A program made the translations under genes and the position numbers. Under the pieces are notes generated by a model. The model saw nothing but the letters and a program-made list of their open reading frames with translations, made no database searches and had not been told where the DNA came from. Positions 1 to 5,456 of a DNA stretch of 9,027 nt are shown one piece after another (within the stretch, counting starts at the first letter, position 1; every line of letters begins with the position of its first letter). Source of the stretch: Desulfobulbus sp. (GTDB lineage Bacteria; Desulfobacterota; Desulfobulbia; Desulfobulbales; Desulfobulbaceae). The stretch spans positions 1-9,027 of the forward strand of contig JAUVLX010000132.1 of NCBI GenBank assembly GCA_030600525.1. Reading direction: 5' to 3'.

Positions 1-70
1 AAGCGACTGTTGGATTTTCCTTGTCTTTTGGGGAAATGTTTTTGGTGAGCTGATCGAACGTGTTTTTCAT
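1..70 (-). CDS. Possible start of an unknown minus-strand gene, cut by the window edge
   Basis: On the minus strand an ATG at 70-68 opens a frame that stays open to the left edge (23 codons, beginning MKNTFDQLTKNI). The composition is polar and protein-like, and the orientation would be divergent from lipA. No clear Shine-Dalgarno sequence precedes it. A second frame, starting at the ATG at 80-78, is also open over this short distance, so the frame is not settled. I do not recognise a family from so few residues. The call rests only on an open frame with plausible composition. Confidence 0.3.
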   Translation of the reverse strand, partial: MKNTFDQLTKNISPKDKENPTVA

Positions 71-158
71 ACTTACACATGATACAAGATCAAGAACTCG
101 AACGTACGCTTTATTTTACCTTCACTTTTGGAGAAGTTACATAACTACCTCATAACCC
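71..158. promoter_or_regulatory. lipA upstream region
   Basis: This is an 88-bp AT-rich gap that must carry the lipA translation start and, if the left gene is real, divergent promoters. I see no convincing -35/-10 pair. A purine-rich GGAGAAG lies at 130-136, but it is 22 nt before the lipA ATG, which is too far for normal ribosome binding. An 8-bp direct repeat, TCGAACGT, occurs at 54-61 and 98-105. It could be a regulator site or chance. Confidence 0.25.
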
Positions 159-1052
159 ATGGAAAAAACAAAAGAAAATGGCAAACCTCCTTGGCTCAGG
201 AGAAAACTGCCATCAGGACCAAACTACGAGAAGATACGGCAGTTGGTGCAGGAAAATAATCTGGCAACTGTCTGCCAGGAAGCTATGTGCCCCAATCAGT
301 TTGAATGCTATGGCAAGGGGACAGCAACCTTCATGATTCTGGGGGATCACTGCACCAGGAACTGCAGGTTCTGTGCTGTGCAGCACGGGCAACTCGGACC
401 ACCAGAAAATGACGAACCGGCAAGGGCTGCCCAGGCAGTAAAAACCATGGGGTTGCGTTATGCTGTCATCACCTCTGTGACCAGGGATGACATGCCTGAC
501 GGAGGAGCGTACCACTTTGCACGGACAATAGAAGCGATCCGTAACGTGAGCCCGGATACACTGATCGAAGTCCTTATCCCGGACCTGCAAGGTAACTGGG
601 ATGCCCTGAATACCATTATTGAAGCGGGCCCGGACGTACTAAACCACAACCTGGAAACCGTCAAGCGACTCTACCCCACAGTACGCCCCCAGGCGGTTTA
701 TCAACGATCACTTGACTTGCTCCGCCAAGTAAAAAAAAGGCAGGCTACCATGATAACCAAATCCGGAATGATGGTCGGCCTCGGAGAGACAACTGAAGAA
801 CTGCAAATAGCATTTACCGATCTGGTACATGCGCACTGTGATATCCTAACCTTGGGACAGTATCTCCAACCCTCAAAAGATCACCTTGCAGTTAAACACT
901 ACCTTCCACCGGAAAAATTTGACCTTCTGAGACAACAGGCCCTGCATTTAGGATTTGCAGGCGTTGCAGCGGCCCCCTTTGTTCGCAGTTCCTATCAAGC
1001 TGAAGAACTTTACACCATGGCCGCCAATAAACTAGTGTCGCGTCAACGATGA
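159..1052 (+). CDS. lipA: Lipoyl synthase (radical SAM, two [4Fe-4S] clusters)
   Basis: LipA inserts two sulfur atoms into protein-bound octanoyl groups, making the lipoyl cofactor of pyruvate and 2-oxoglutarate dehydrogenases and of the glycine cleavage H protein in the cytoplasm. The family hallmarks are all visible. The auxiliary-cluster cysteines are C39, C44 and C50 (CxxxxCxxxxxC). The radical-SAM cysteines are C65, C69 and C72 (CxxxCxxC). A C-terminal RSSY motif at 276-279 carries the serine that ligates the auxiliary cluster. At 297 aa the length is normal for bacterial LipA. An in-frame stop at 153-155 makes the ATG at 159 the first available start. The protein begins in the usual way, with a basic PPWLRRKLP stretch, but has no good ribosome-binding site. 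The last five codons (V293-R297) and the stop lie inside an inverted-repeat element, so the present C-terminal tail seems to have been supplied by an insertion. No lipB is adjacent. Confidence 0.97.
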   Translation: MEKTKENGKPPWLRRKLPSGPNYEKIRQLVQENNLATVCQEAMCPNQFECYGKGTATFMILGDHCTRNCRFCAVQHGQLGPPENDEPARAAQAVKTMGLRYAVITSVTRDDMPDGGAYHFARTIEAIRNVSPDTLIEVLIPDLQGNWDALNTIIEAGPDVLNHNLETVKRLYPTVRPQAVYQRSLDLLRQVKKRQATMITKSGMMVGLGETTEELQIAFTDLVHAHCDILTLGQYLQPSKDHLAVKHYLPPEKFDLLRQQALHLGFAGVAAAPFVRSSYQAEELYTMAANKLVSRQR

Positions 1053-1197
1053 AATGTCGAAATATTGCGCTGGATTTTTTTGGTCCTGGATTTCTTTAAC
1101 TGGTTGTTCATAGTGGGCTATGTACCACCAGTTAAAGAAATCCAGGTGCGAGAAAAAACAAGCAAGATACGTCAGAGCAGCGTTGACGAGACACTAG
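1032..1197. mobile_element. MITE-like near-palindromic element with CTAG at both ends
   Basis: The sequence from 1032 to 1197 folds back on itself around a centre near 1115. The outer arms 1032-1048 and 1181-1197 match at 16 of 17 positions. The inner arms 1085-1104 and 1127-1146 are perfect over 20 bp and continue to 1113/1118 with two mismatched pairs, leaving a 4-nt loop. The segments between are diverged but still alignable. CTAG occurs at both ends (1032-1035 and 1194-1197). Since CTAG is its own complement, it could be a 4-bp target duplication, with the element then spanning 1036-1193, or part of the repeat; a TA duplication is also possible. There is no room for a transposase gene. 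This fits a miniature inverted-repeat transposable element. A structural RNA or a bidirectional transcription stop is an alternative, but neither strand has a T-run directly after the inner stem. Confidence 0.6.
1085..1146. repeat. Inner long hairpin (20-bp perfect arms) between lipA and acnB
   Basis: CCTGGATTTCTTTAACTGGT at 1085-1104 is exactly complementary to 1127-1146. An inner CATAG/CTATG stem (1109-1113 and 1118-1122) closes on TGGG. The transcribed RNA of either convergent gene would form a very stable hairpin here. A T-run (1075-1081) and an A-run (1154-1159) flank it, so the stem could be extended further, but neither is placed as a canonical terminator tail. It may still end or stabilise both transcripts. 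It is the core of the larger MITE-like element. Confidence 0.8.
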
Positions 1198-1223
1198 CTG
1201 CAGCTTCCTGAAAAAGCTGCAGC
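1197..1223. repeat. 10-bp hairpin in the lipA/acnB convergent gap
   Basis: GCTGCAGCTT at 1197-1206 is perfectly complementary to AAGCTGCAGC at 1214-1223, around a 7-nt loop. It lies 33 nt beyond the acnB stop codon and just outside the MITE-like element. Without the element it would sit directly at the end of lipA, with a stop codon in its loop. No T-run follows on either strand, so it is not a textbook intrinsic terminator. It could be a processing or weak termination structure shared by the two convergent genes. Confidence 0.5.
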
Positions 1224-1256
1224 CCGCTCAGCAAAAGGGGGCACTAACCGGCCCGA

Positions 1257-3728
1257 TTATTCCAGCAATCCTTTTTTCTTTAAAAAGGCAAAATACTCAT
1301 CAACTGTCGGCAAGGCACCTGTCAATGCACTGATTGCCGTCACCTCCGCAGAACCAAGAAATACCTGGGCGCCATCACCCAGTCTATTATTAAAGTTACG
1401 GGTTGAGGTAGACATAACTGTTGCTCCAGGCTTTACCCTTGCCTGGTTGCCCATACACAGGCTGCAACCTGGAATTTCCACCCTGGCTCCTATCTGTGCA
1501 TACACATTGAGTCCGCCCTCTACCTGCAATTGATCCCGGTCCATACGGGTTGCCGGGGCAACCCAGGTCCTGCTGGCAGCATACGATTCTCCTGCAAACA
1601 ACCTGATAGCCGTCCGATGATGACCAAGATGAGTCATACAGGAACCAATAAAGGCCTCGTCCACAGCAGTTCCTGCCACCTCCTCAAGTTGACGGACATC
1701 GTCCGGATCATTGGGACAAGCAAGCAAGGGCTGGGTGATCTGTGCCAGATCAACCTCAAGCACAGTTTTATATTCGGCATGCTTGTCTCTTGTCATCAGG
1801 CTCGGCTTTTCCAACCACTCCTCCAACACTGCAATCCGTCGATTGACAGCCTCTTGGGCCTGATACCCGTCGCTGACCAACTGCTTCAAAAGAGCCACGT
1901 TCTCCTCAACATTTCTAACCACCGCATCAAGTGGCATTGCCAAGGTACAGGCGGCAGCACTCCGTTCTGCCGAGGCATCGGCCAGCTCAAACGCTTCCTC
2001 GACACTTAAATCATCAACCCCTTCAATCTCCAGAATCGTTCCGGCAAAGATATTCTTCTTTCCCTTTTTATCCACTGTCAACAGTCCCTGTTGGATAGCC
2101 TGGTAGGGAATGGCATTGACCATATCGCGGACGGTTATTCCCGGCAGTCGTTTACCACGGAAACGGACCAGAACAGACTCCGGCATTTCAAGGGGCATAA
2201 ACCCAAGCGCCGCCGCAAAGGCAACTAGACCTGAGCCAGCAGGAAAAGAGATACCTAACGGGAATCGGGTGTGGGAATCGCCACCAGTACCAACAGTGTC
2301 AGGGACAAGCATTTTGTTCAGCCAACTATGGATCACCCCATCACCGGGTTTAAGTACCAGGCCACCGCACTCGATGGTTGTCTCCGTCATCACCTGCCAC
2401 CGTTCTACATCAGAGGCTTTGGGATAGGCAGCTGTATGACAGAAAGACTGCATAAACAAATCAGCTTTAAATTTCAAACATGCCAGTTCAGCTATTTCCT
2501 GCATGGTCATCGGACCAGTCGTATCCTGGGAACCTACAGTGGTCATCACCGGTTCACAGACAGTACCGGGAAGAACGCCCTCACAGCCGCATGCACGACC
2601 GATCATTTTTTGGCCCAGTGTAAACCCCTGCCCAGGAACCGGTTGAGGTTTTTTAATTTCCTTAAAAATACCAGGAGGGGTAACACCGAGTGACTCACAA
2701 ACTGACAGGGTCAAATTACGACCAATAATGAGATTCAATCGCCCCCCGGCCCGGTACTCATCAAGCAGGGTAACGGGTGCTGTTTCCATCGCAATGCTCT
2801 GTCCATCTTTTCCCTGCATCGACCATTTCTGCAGATTAATCACCACCTCATCTCCTGTCTGCAGCCCGGTAACATCGCACTCAATGGGCAGCATTCCTGC
2901 ATCACGCGCGGTAGCATAAAAAATTGGTGCAATGGCTCGGCCAAGGATCACGCCATCGCTTTTTTTATTGGGGAGAAAGGGGATTGCTTCACCAATATGC
3001 CAAGCCATAGAATTAATGGCTGATTTCCTGGAAGATCCAGTCCCAACCACATCGCCTGCAAAGCAGGCCCGCCTTCCTTGAGCACGAATTGACTGGATAG
3101 TTGCTACTCCGTCGGCAAAGCGGGTTTTACCAAAATAGTTCGCATGTAGCGGAATATCAGCCCTGGACTGGGCTTGGTTACCTGGTGAAAAATCATCTGT
3201 ATTAATTTCCCCTTCCACCTTATAAACGGTCAAGGTGATTTCCTCGGGTAACTCTGGACGGCTGGTAAACCACTCGGCTGCAGCCCACGACTGTAGCAGG
3301 TCCTGGGCATGACTGTTTTCTTTTGAAAGCGTTATTATCTCTTGCAAAGCATCATAAATCTTGATCAACCCCTGCAAGGCTACAGCGGCCTTTGCACTCG
3401 TGTCATCTGCCTTAAGCAGCCTGATTAACGCAGCAACGTTGTATCCTCCTTCCATAGAGGCCAACATGTCGACAGCAGTATCAACTGATAGCTGACGGAC
3501 AACAACATCCCCCCGCGCAACCTGTTCTAACCAGGCAGCCTTTACCTCTGCGGCTTTACTGACTCCGGGCTCCACTCTCTGGGCAAGCAATTCAAGAAGA
3601 AAGGCGCTTTCCCCATGATCCTTCATCAAAAGCTCTGTGACTGCCGCAACCTGATCCGGTGTCAGAGGAAGGGGCGGCAGCCCTTTTTGCTGCCGCTCTT
3701 CTCCTGCTTTTTTATAACTTTCAAGCAT
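1257..3728 (-). CDS. acnB: Aconitate hydratase B (bifunctional aconitase/2-methylisocitrate dehydratase family)
   Basis: AcnB interconverts citrate and isocitrate through cis-aconitate in the cytoplasm, using a [4Fe-4S] cluster. In several bacteria the apo form also binds mRNA. Counting from the chosen start the protein has 823 aa. An N-terminal HEAT-like helical domain (about 1-155, with the MLESYKKAGEER opening typical of AcnB) precedes a swivel domain containing GDVVGTGSSRKSA, and then the catalytic domains with DGVIHSWLN, GGDSHTRFP and GSGLVAFAAA. The cluster ligands are C697 (in IGSCMT) and C755/C758 (in GCSLCMGNQ). The order of N-terminal HEAT then swivel domain separates AcnB from AcnA. 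It lacks about 20-25 C-terminal residues found in E. coli AcnB, which I take as lineage variation. The frame stays open to an ATG at 3788, but the ATG at 3728 matches the family N-terminus and has GGGGAG six bases upstream. The gene is convergent with lipA and divergent from the MFS gene. Confidence 0.97.
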   Translation of the reverse strand: MLESYKKAGEERQQKGLPPLPLTPDQVAAVTELLMKDHGESAFLLELLAQRVEPGVSKAAEVKAAWLEQVARGDVVVRQLSVDTAVDMLASMEGGYNVAALIRLLKADDTSAKAAVALQGLIKIYDALQEIITLSKENSHAQDLLQSWAAAEWFTSRPELPEEITLTVYKVEGEINTDDFSPGNQAQSRADIPLHANYFGKTRFADGVATIQSIRAQGRRACFAGDVVGTGSSRKSAINSMAWHIGEAIPFLPNKKSDGVILGRAIAPIFYATARDAGMLPIECDVTGLQTGDEVVINLQKWSMQGKDGQSIAMETAPVTLLDEYRAGGRLNLIIGRNLTLSVCESLGVTPPGIFKEIKKPQPVPGQGFTLGQKMIGRACGCEGVLPGTVCEPVMTTVGSQDTTGPMTMQEIAELACLKFKADLFMQSFCHTAAYPKASDVERWQVMTETTIECGGLVLKPGDGVIHSWLNKMLVPDTVGTGGDSHTRFPLGISFPAGSGLVAFAAALGFMPLEMPESVLVRFRGKRLPGITVRDMVNAIPYQAIQQGLLTVDKKGKKNIFAGTILEIEGVDDLSVEEAFELADASAERSAAACTLAMPLDAVVRNVEENVALLKQLVSDGYQAQEAVNRRIAVLEEWLEKPSLMTRDKHAEYKTVLEVDLAQITQPLLACPNDPDDVRQLEEVAGTAVDEAFIGSCMTHLGHHRTAIRLFAGESYAASRTWVAPATRMDRDQLQVEGGLNVYAQIGARVEIPGCSLCMGNQARVKPGATVMSTSTRNFNNRLGDGAQVFLGSAEVTAISALTGALPTVDEYFAFLKKKGLLE

Positions 3729-3980
3729 TGATTGCTCCCCGTATTCAATTTCTTTTAATGCACAACGTGCTATACTTGTGATCCTCATTTACCAAAAAAA
3801 AAATCTATCCGCGTTATTTTTTCATACTCCCCGCACCGGAACAGGCCATTAACATTACCACGTCCCAACTTTCCAGGCTGCAGCACGTTATTTTTATTGC
3901 CCTTTTTCCTTATCGATATACGGTGAGCAAGGATATATTTCCAACACCATCTCCACTCACAGTCACTCGACAGATGCATC
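3729..3980. promoter_or_regulatory. Divergent intergenic region between acnB and the MFS gene
   Basis: This 252-bp gap must drive two divergent genes. Visible features are a ten-base A-run at 3794-3803 (T-run on the acnB strand, about 65-75 nt before its ATG), a GCAC-aac-GTGC inverted repeat at 3760-3770, and GCTGCAGC, an 8-bp palindrome, near 3878. TATAGC on the minus strand (3771-3776 as its complement) could be an acnB -10 element, but no good -35 stands at 17 bp. I found no convincing promoter for the MFS gene. A small minus-strand open frame crosses the gap (3785-3982), but nothing supports it as a gene. Confidence 0.35.
3735..3740 (-). promoter_or_regulatory. Ribosome-binding site that fixes the acnB start
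   Basis: On the minus strand GGGGAG sits six bases before the ATG at 3728. The longer alternative start at 3788 is preceded only by a T-run and GGTAA. The spacing here, together with the AcnB-like N-terminus that follows, decides for the 823-aa product. Confidence 0.75.
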
Positions 3981-5183
3981 ATGCGCTCTCAAGACCAGAA
4001 CAACCAAGCCGCAGGCCAGCACTTTCAACTGGTAAAAGTACTCACCCTTTCTGTTTGTCATTTTATTCATGATGCGTACTCCAGTTTACTGGCCCCGCTC
4101 CTCCCTCTGCTGATTGAAAAGTTTTCCATGTCGCTTACGCAGGCTGGATTTCTCACAACCGTCACGCAGATACCAGCCCTCATGAACCCTTATCTCGGTA
4201 TCCTGGCAGATAAGGTCTGCGTCCGTTACTTTATAATAGTTGCCCCCGGGGTGACAGCGATAACCATGAGCCTCATTGGCGTCGCTCCGGGATACGCCGG
4301 CCTGGTACTCCTTCTCTTTATCGCTGGCATTAGCACAGCCCTTTTTCATGTTCCTGCACCTGTACTTATTTACCGTTTTGCCGGGCAGCACAAAGGTCTT
4401 GGCATGAGTTTTTATATGACCGGAGGCGAACTGGCCCGCACGGTCGGCCCCCTGGTAGCTATTGGTGCCGTGTCCCTGGTGGGGCTAGAAGGTATCTCTC
4501 TCCTTATGATCTTCGGCATCGGTGCCTCATTGTTGCTTTACTTCCGCCTCCACAACATGCCCCTGCCGCCACGTGCCAGAACCTCTCCCCCTTCCATGAA
4601 AGCTGCATGGAAAGAATCACGGCATATCTTGAAGCCACTTTCCGGTATTCTTATTTTTCGTGGTTTCATGCATGCTTCCGGGGCGACCTTCCTGCCAACC
4701 TTTGTTAATCAAGATACAGGGAACCTGTGGCTGGCTGGAATAAGCCTCACCGTTTACGAGGGTGCTGGAGTTATCGGCGCCCTCACCATCGGCCCGCTAA
4801 GCGATAAATTCGGGCGCCGCAACATGTTGCTTTTTTCACTGCTGTCTGCCCCACCATTATTATTTACCTTCATCATGGTAACTACAACCTGGCTCCAGTT
4901 CCTTATCCTTTTCGGCCTGGGGTTCACCCTTCTCTCCACAACCCCGGTAATGTTAGCCATGGTTCAGGAACATGCACATGAAAATCCGGCAACTGCCAAT
5001 GGTTTTTTTATGATGCTCTCTTTTTTATCACGCTCTGCAGTGGTTGTAGCTGTTGGAGCCATTGCTGATATTATTGGCCTTGGCCAGACCTTCCTTCTCA
5101 GTGCGGGACTGGGACTTGGCGCCATTCCTTTCATCCTGACGCTTCCACGAAAAGGGGAACAAGAGCCTAAATTGTCAATCTAG
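3981..5183 (+). CDS. Major facilitator superfamily transporter, Fsr (fosmidomycin-resistance)-like
   Basis: This is a 400-aa inner-membrane protein of about twelve hydrophobic segments with a short cytoplasmic N-terminus (about 17 residues), the normal size for the superfamily. The first helix carries the pattern HFIHDAYSSLLAPLLPLL, followed by an IEKFSMSLTQAGFL loop and GILADK in the N-terminal half. GPLSDKFGRRN, a classic MFS motif A, appears in the loop at the start of the C-terminal half. The HxxHD first helix and the FHVPAPVLIYRFAGQHKGLGMS stretch resemble the Fsr family, which exports fosmidomycin in E. coli. The natural substrate here cannot be read from the sequence. The ATG at 3981 is the first possible start, since the frame is blocked at 3924-3926 and no other start codon intervenes. 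It lacks a clear Shine-Dalgarno sequence. The gene stands alone: acnB is divergent and the next gene has its own promoter. Confidence 0.9.
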   Translation: MRSQDQNNQAAGQHFQLVKVLTLSVCHFIHDAYSSLLAPLLPLLIEKFSMSLTQAGFLTTVTQIPALMNPYLGILADKVCVRYFIIVAPGVTAITMSLIGVAPGYAGLVLLLFIAGISTALFHVPAPVLIYRFAGQHKGLGMSFYMTGGELARTVGPLVAIGAVSLVGLEGISLLMIFGIGASLLLYFRLHNMPLPPRARTSPPSMKAAWKESRHILKPLSGILIFRGFMHASGATFLPTFVNQDTGNLWLAGISLTVYEGAGVIGALTIGPLSDKFGRRNMLLFSLLSAPPLLFTFIMVTTTWLQFLILFGLGFTLLSTTPVMLAMVQEHAHENPATANGFFMMLSFLSRSAVVVAVGAIADIIGLGQTFLLSAGLGLGAIPFILTLPRKGEQEPKLSI

Positions 5184-5212
5184 CGTTAAAAATTACATTC
5201 CACATAATTTTC

Positions 5213-5241
5213 TTTACAAACATATCTTTCAGCACTACAAT
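5213..5241 (+). promoter_or_regulatory. Sigma70-type promoter for the EF-G leader
   Basis: TTTACA at 5213-5218 and TACAAT at 5236-5241 are each one base from consensus and are separated by exactly 17 bp. Transcription would begin near 5248, giving a leader of about 209 nt before the EF-G start codon. A TTGACA also occurs at 5251-5256 but has no -10 at a suitable distance. Confidence 0.6.
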
Positions 5242-5304
5242 GCAATGTTTTTGACAAAATACAATCCATAGTGGCAGAGGGCTTACTCGTACCAAGGTAG
5301 CCAG

Positions 5305-5331
5305 ATGTTACTTTTCAGGGTTTTCTCCTAA
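5305..5331 (+). CDS. Possible 8-codon leader peptide in the EF-G leader
   Basis: An ATG at 5305 opens the frame MLLFRVFS, ending in TAA at 5329-5331. AAGG at 5294-5297 stands seven bases before the ATG. The stop codon lies at the loop/3'-arm junction of the first leader hairpin (5316-5336), so a ribosome reaching the stop would melt that hairpin. Such short frames arise easily by chance, and a second one (GTG at 5271 to TAG at 5300, no ribosome-binding site) overlaps the same stretch. Treat it as a hypothesis. Confidence 0.2.
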   Translation: MLLFRVFS

Positions 5332-5336
5332 CCCTG
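5316..5336 (+). promoter_or_regulatory. First hairpin of the EF-G leader
   Basis: CAGGGTT at 5316-5322 pairs perfectly with AACCCTG at 5330-5336 around the loop TTCTCCT. The loop bases CTCCT (5325-5329) are complementary to AGGAG at 5362-5366 in the 5' arm of the terminator downstream, so a loop-to-terminator interaction could compete with termination. The stem is seen directly; the regulatory role is inferred. Confidence 0.5.
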
Positions 5337-5360
5337 CAGACCTTTTTAGGCGGACGAAAC

Positions 5361-5393
5361 AAGGAGTTGCAGACCCACTGTGACTCCTTTTTT
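5361..5393 (+). terminator. Intrinsic terminator in the EF-G leader (possible attenuator)
   Basis: AAGGAGTTGCAG (5361-5372) pairs with CTGTGACTCCTT (5378-5389), a 12-bp stem including two G-U pairs and closing on five bases. A run of six T (5388-5393) follows. It lies 120 nt downstream of the predicted promoter and 63 nt before the EF-G start codon. It could simply end read-through from the MFS gene, but no good promoter is visible between it and EF-G, so it more likely acts as a conditional terminator. Confidence 0.75.
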
Positions 5394-5394
5394 A

Positions 5395-5407
5395 TTTAAC
5401 TGTTAAA
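5395..5407. promoter_or_regulatory. Small palindrome just before the EF-G gene
   Basis: TTTAAC-T-GTTAAA is a perfect inverted repeat with a single central base, directly after the leader terminator and 49 nt before the EF-G ATG. It could be an operator site, or a chance AT-rich palindrome. No promoter pair that uses it was convincing. Confidence 0.25.
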
Positions 5408-5456
5408 TTCATCAGAATGATCTAGCGGCCTGAAAGCAGCAACCGAGGACGGCGTA

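Noticed and set aside
1085..1146. Inner hairpin as a canonical intrinsic terminator of lipA or acnB
   Set aside because: The stem is strong, but no T-run follows it directly on either strand: the T/A runs sit on the wrong sides. It is better explained as the core of the palindromic element.
1530..2009. 159-codon plus-strand open frame inside acnB
   Set aside because: It lies wholly antisense to a well-conserved gene, is rich in residues typical of antisense reading, and shows no recognisable domain. The same holds for the other open frames inside acnB, lipA, the EF-G gene and the ATPase gene.
3729..3788. N-terminal extension of AcnB to the ATG at 3788 (843 aa)
   Set aside because: The extra 20 residues have no counterpart in the AcnB family as I know it, and the upstream context is a T-run rather than a ribosome-binding site. 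The ATG at 3728 has GGGGAG at proper spacing and gives the family N-terminus.
3785..3982. 65-codon minus-strand frame upstream of acnB
   Set aside because: It crosses the divergent promoter region, has no ribosome-binding site, has low-complexity basic composition and resembles nothing known to me.
5291..5311. GGTAGCCAGATGTTAC resembling part of a c-di-GMP-I riboswitch
   Set aside because: Only a fragment resembles the 3' part of that motif. The conserved upstream GCACAGGGCAAACC block and the tetraloop-receptor arrangement are missing.
5248..5393. SRP RNA, tRNA or another standard small RNA in the EF-G leader
   Set aside because: None of the conserved motifs is present (no GGAAGGnAGCAG of SRP RNA, no T-arm GTTCGA, no acceptor stem). 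A free small RNA ending at the terminator remains possible but unidentified.
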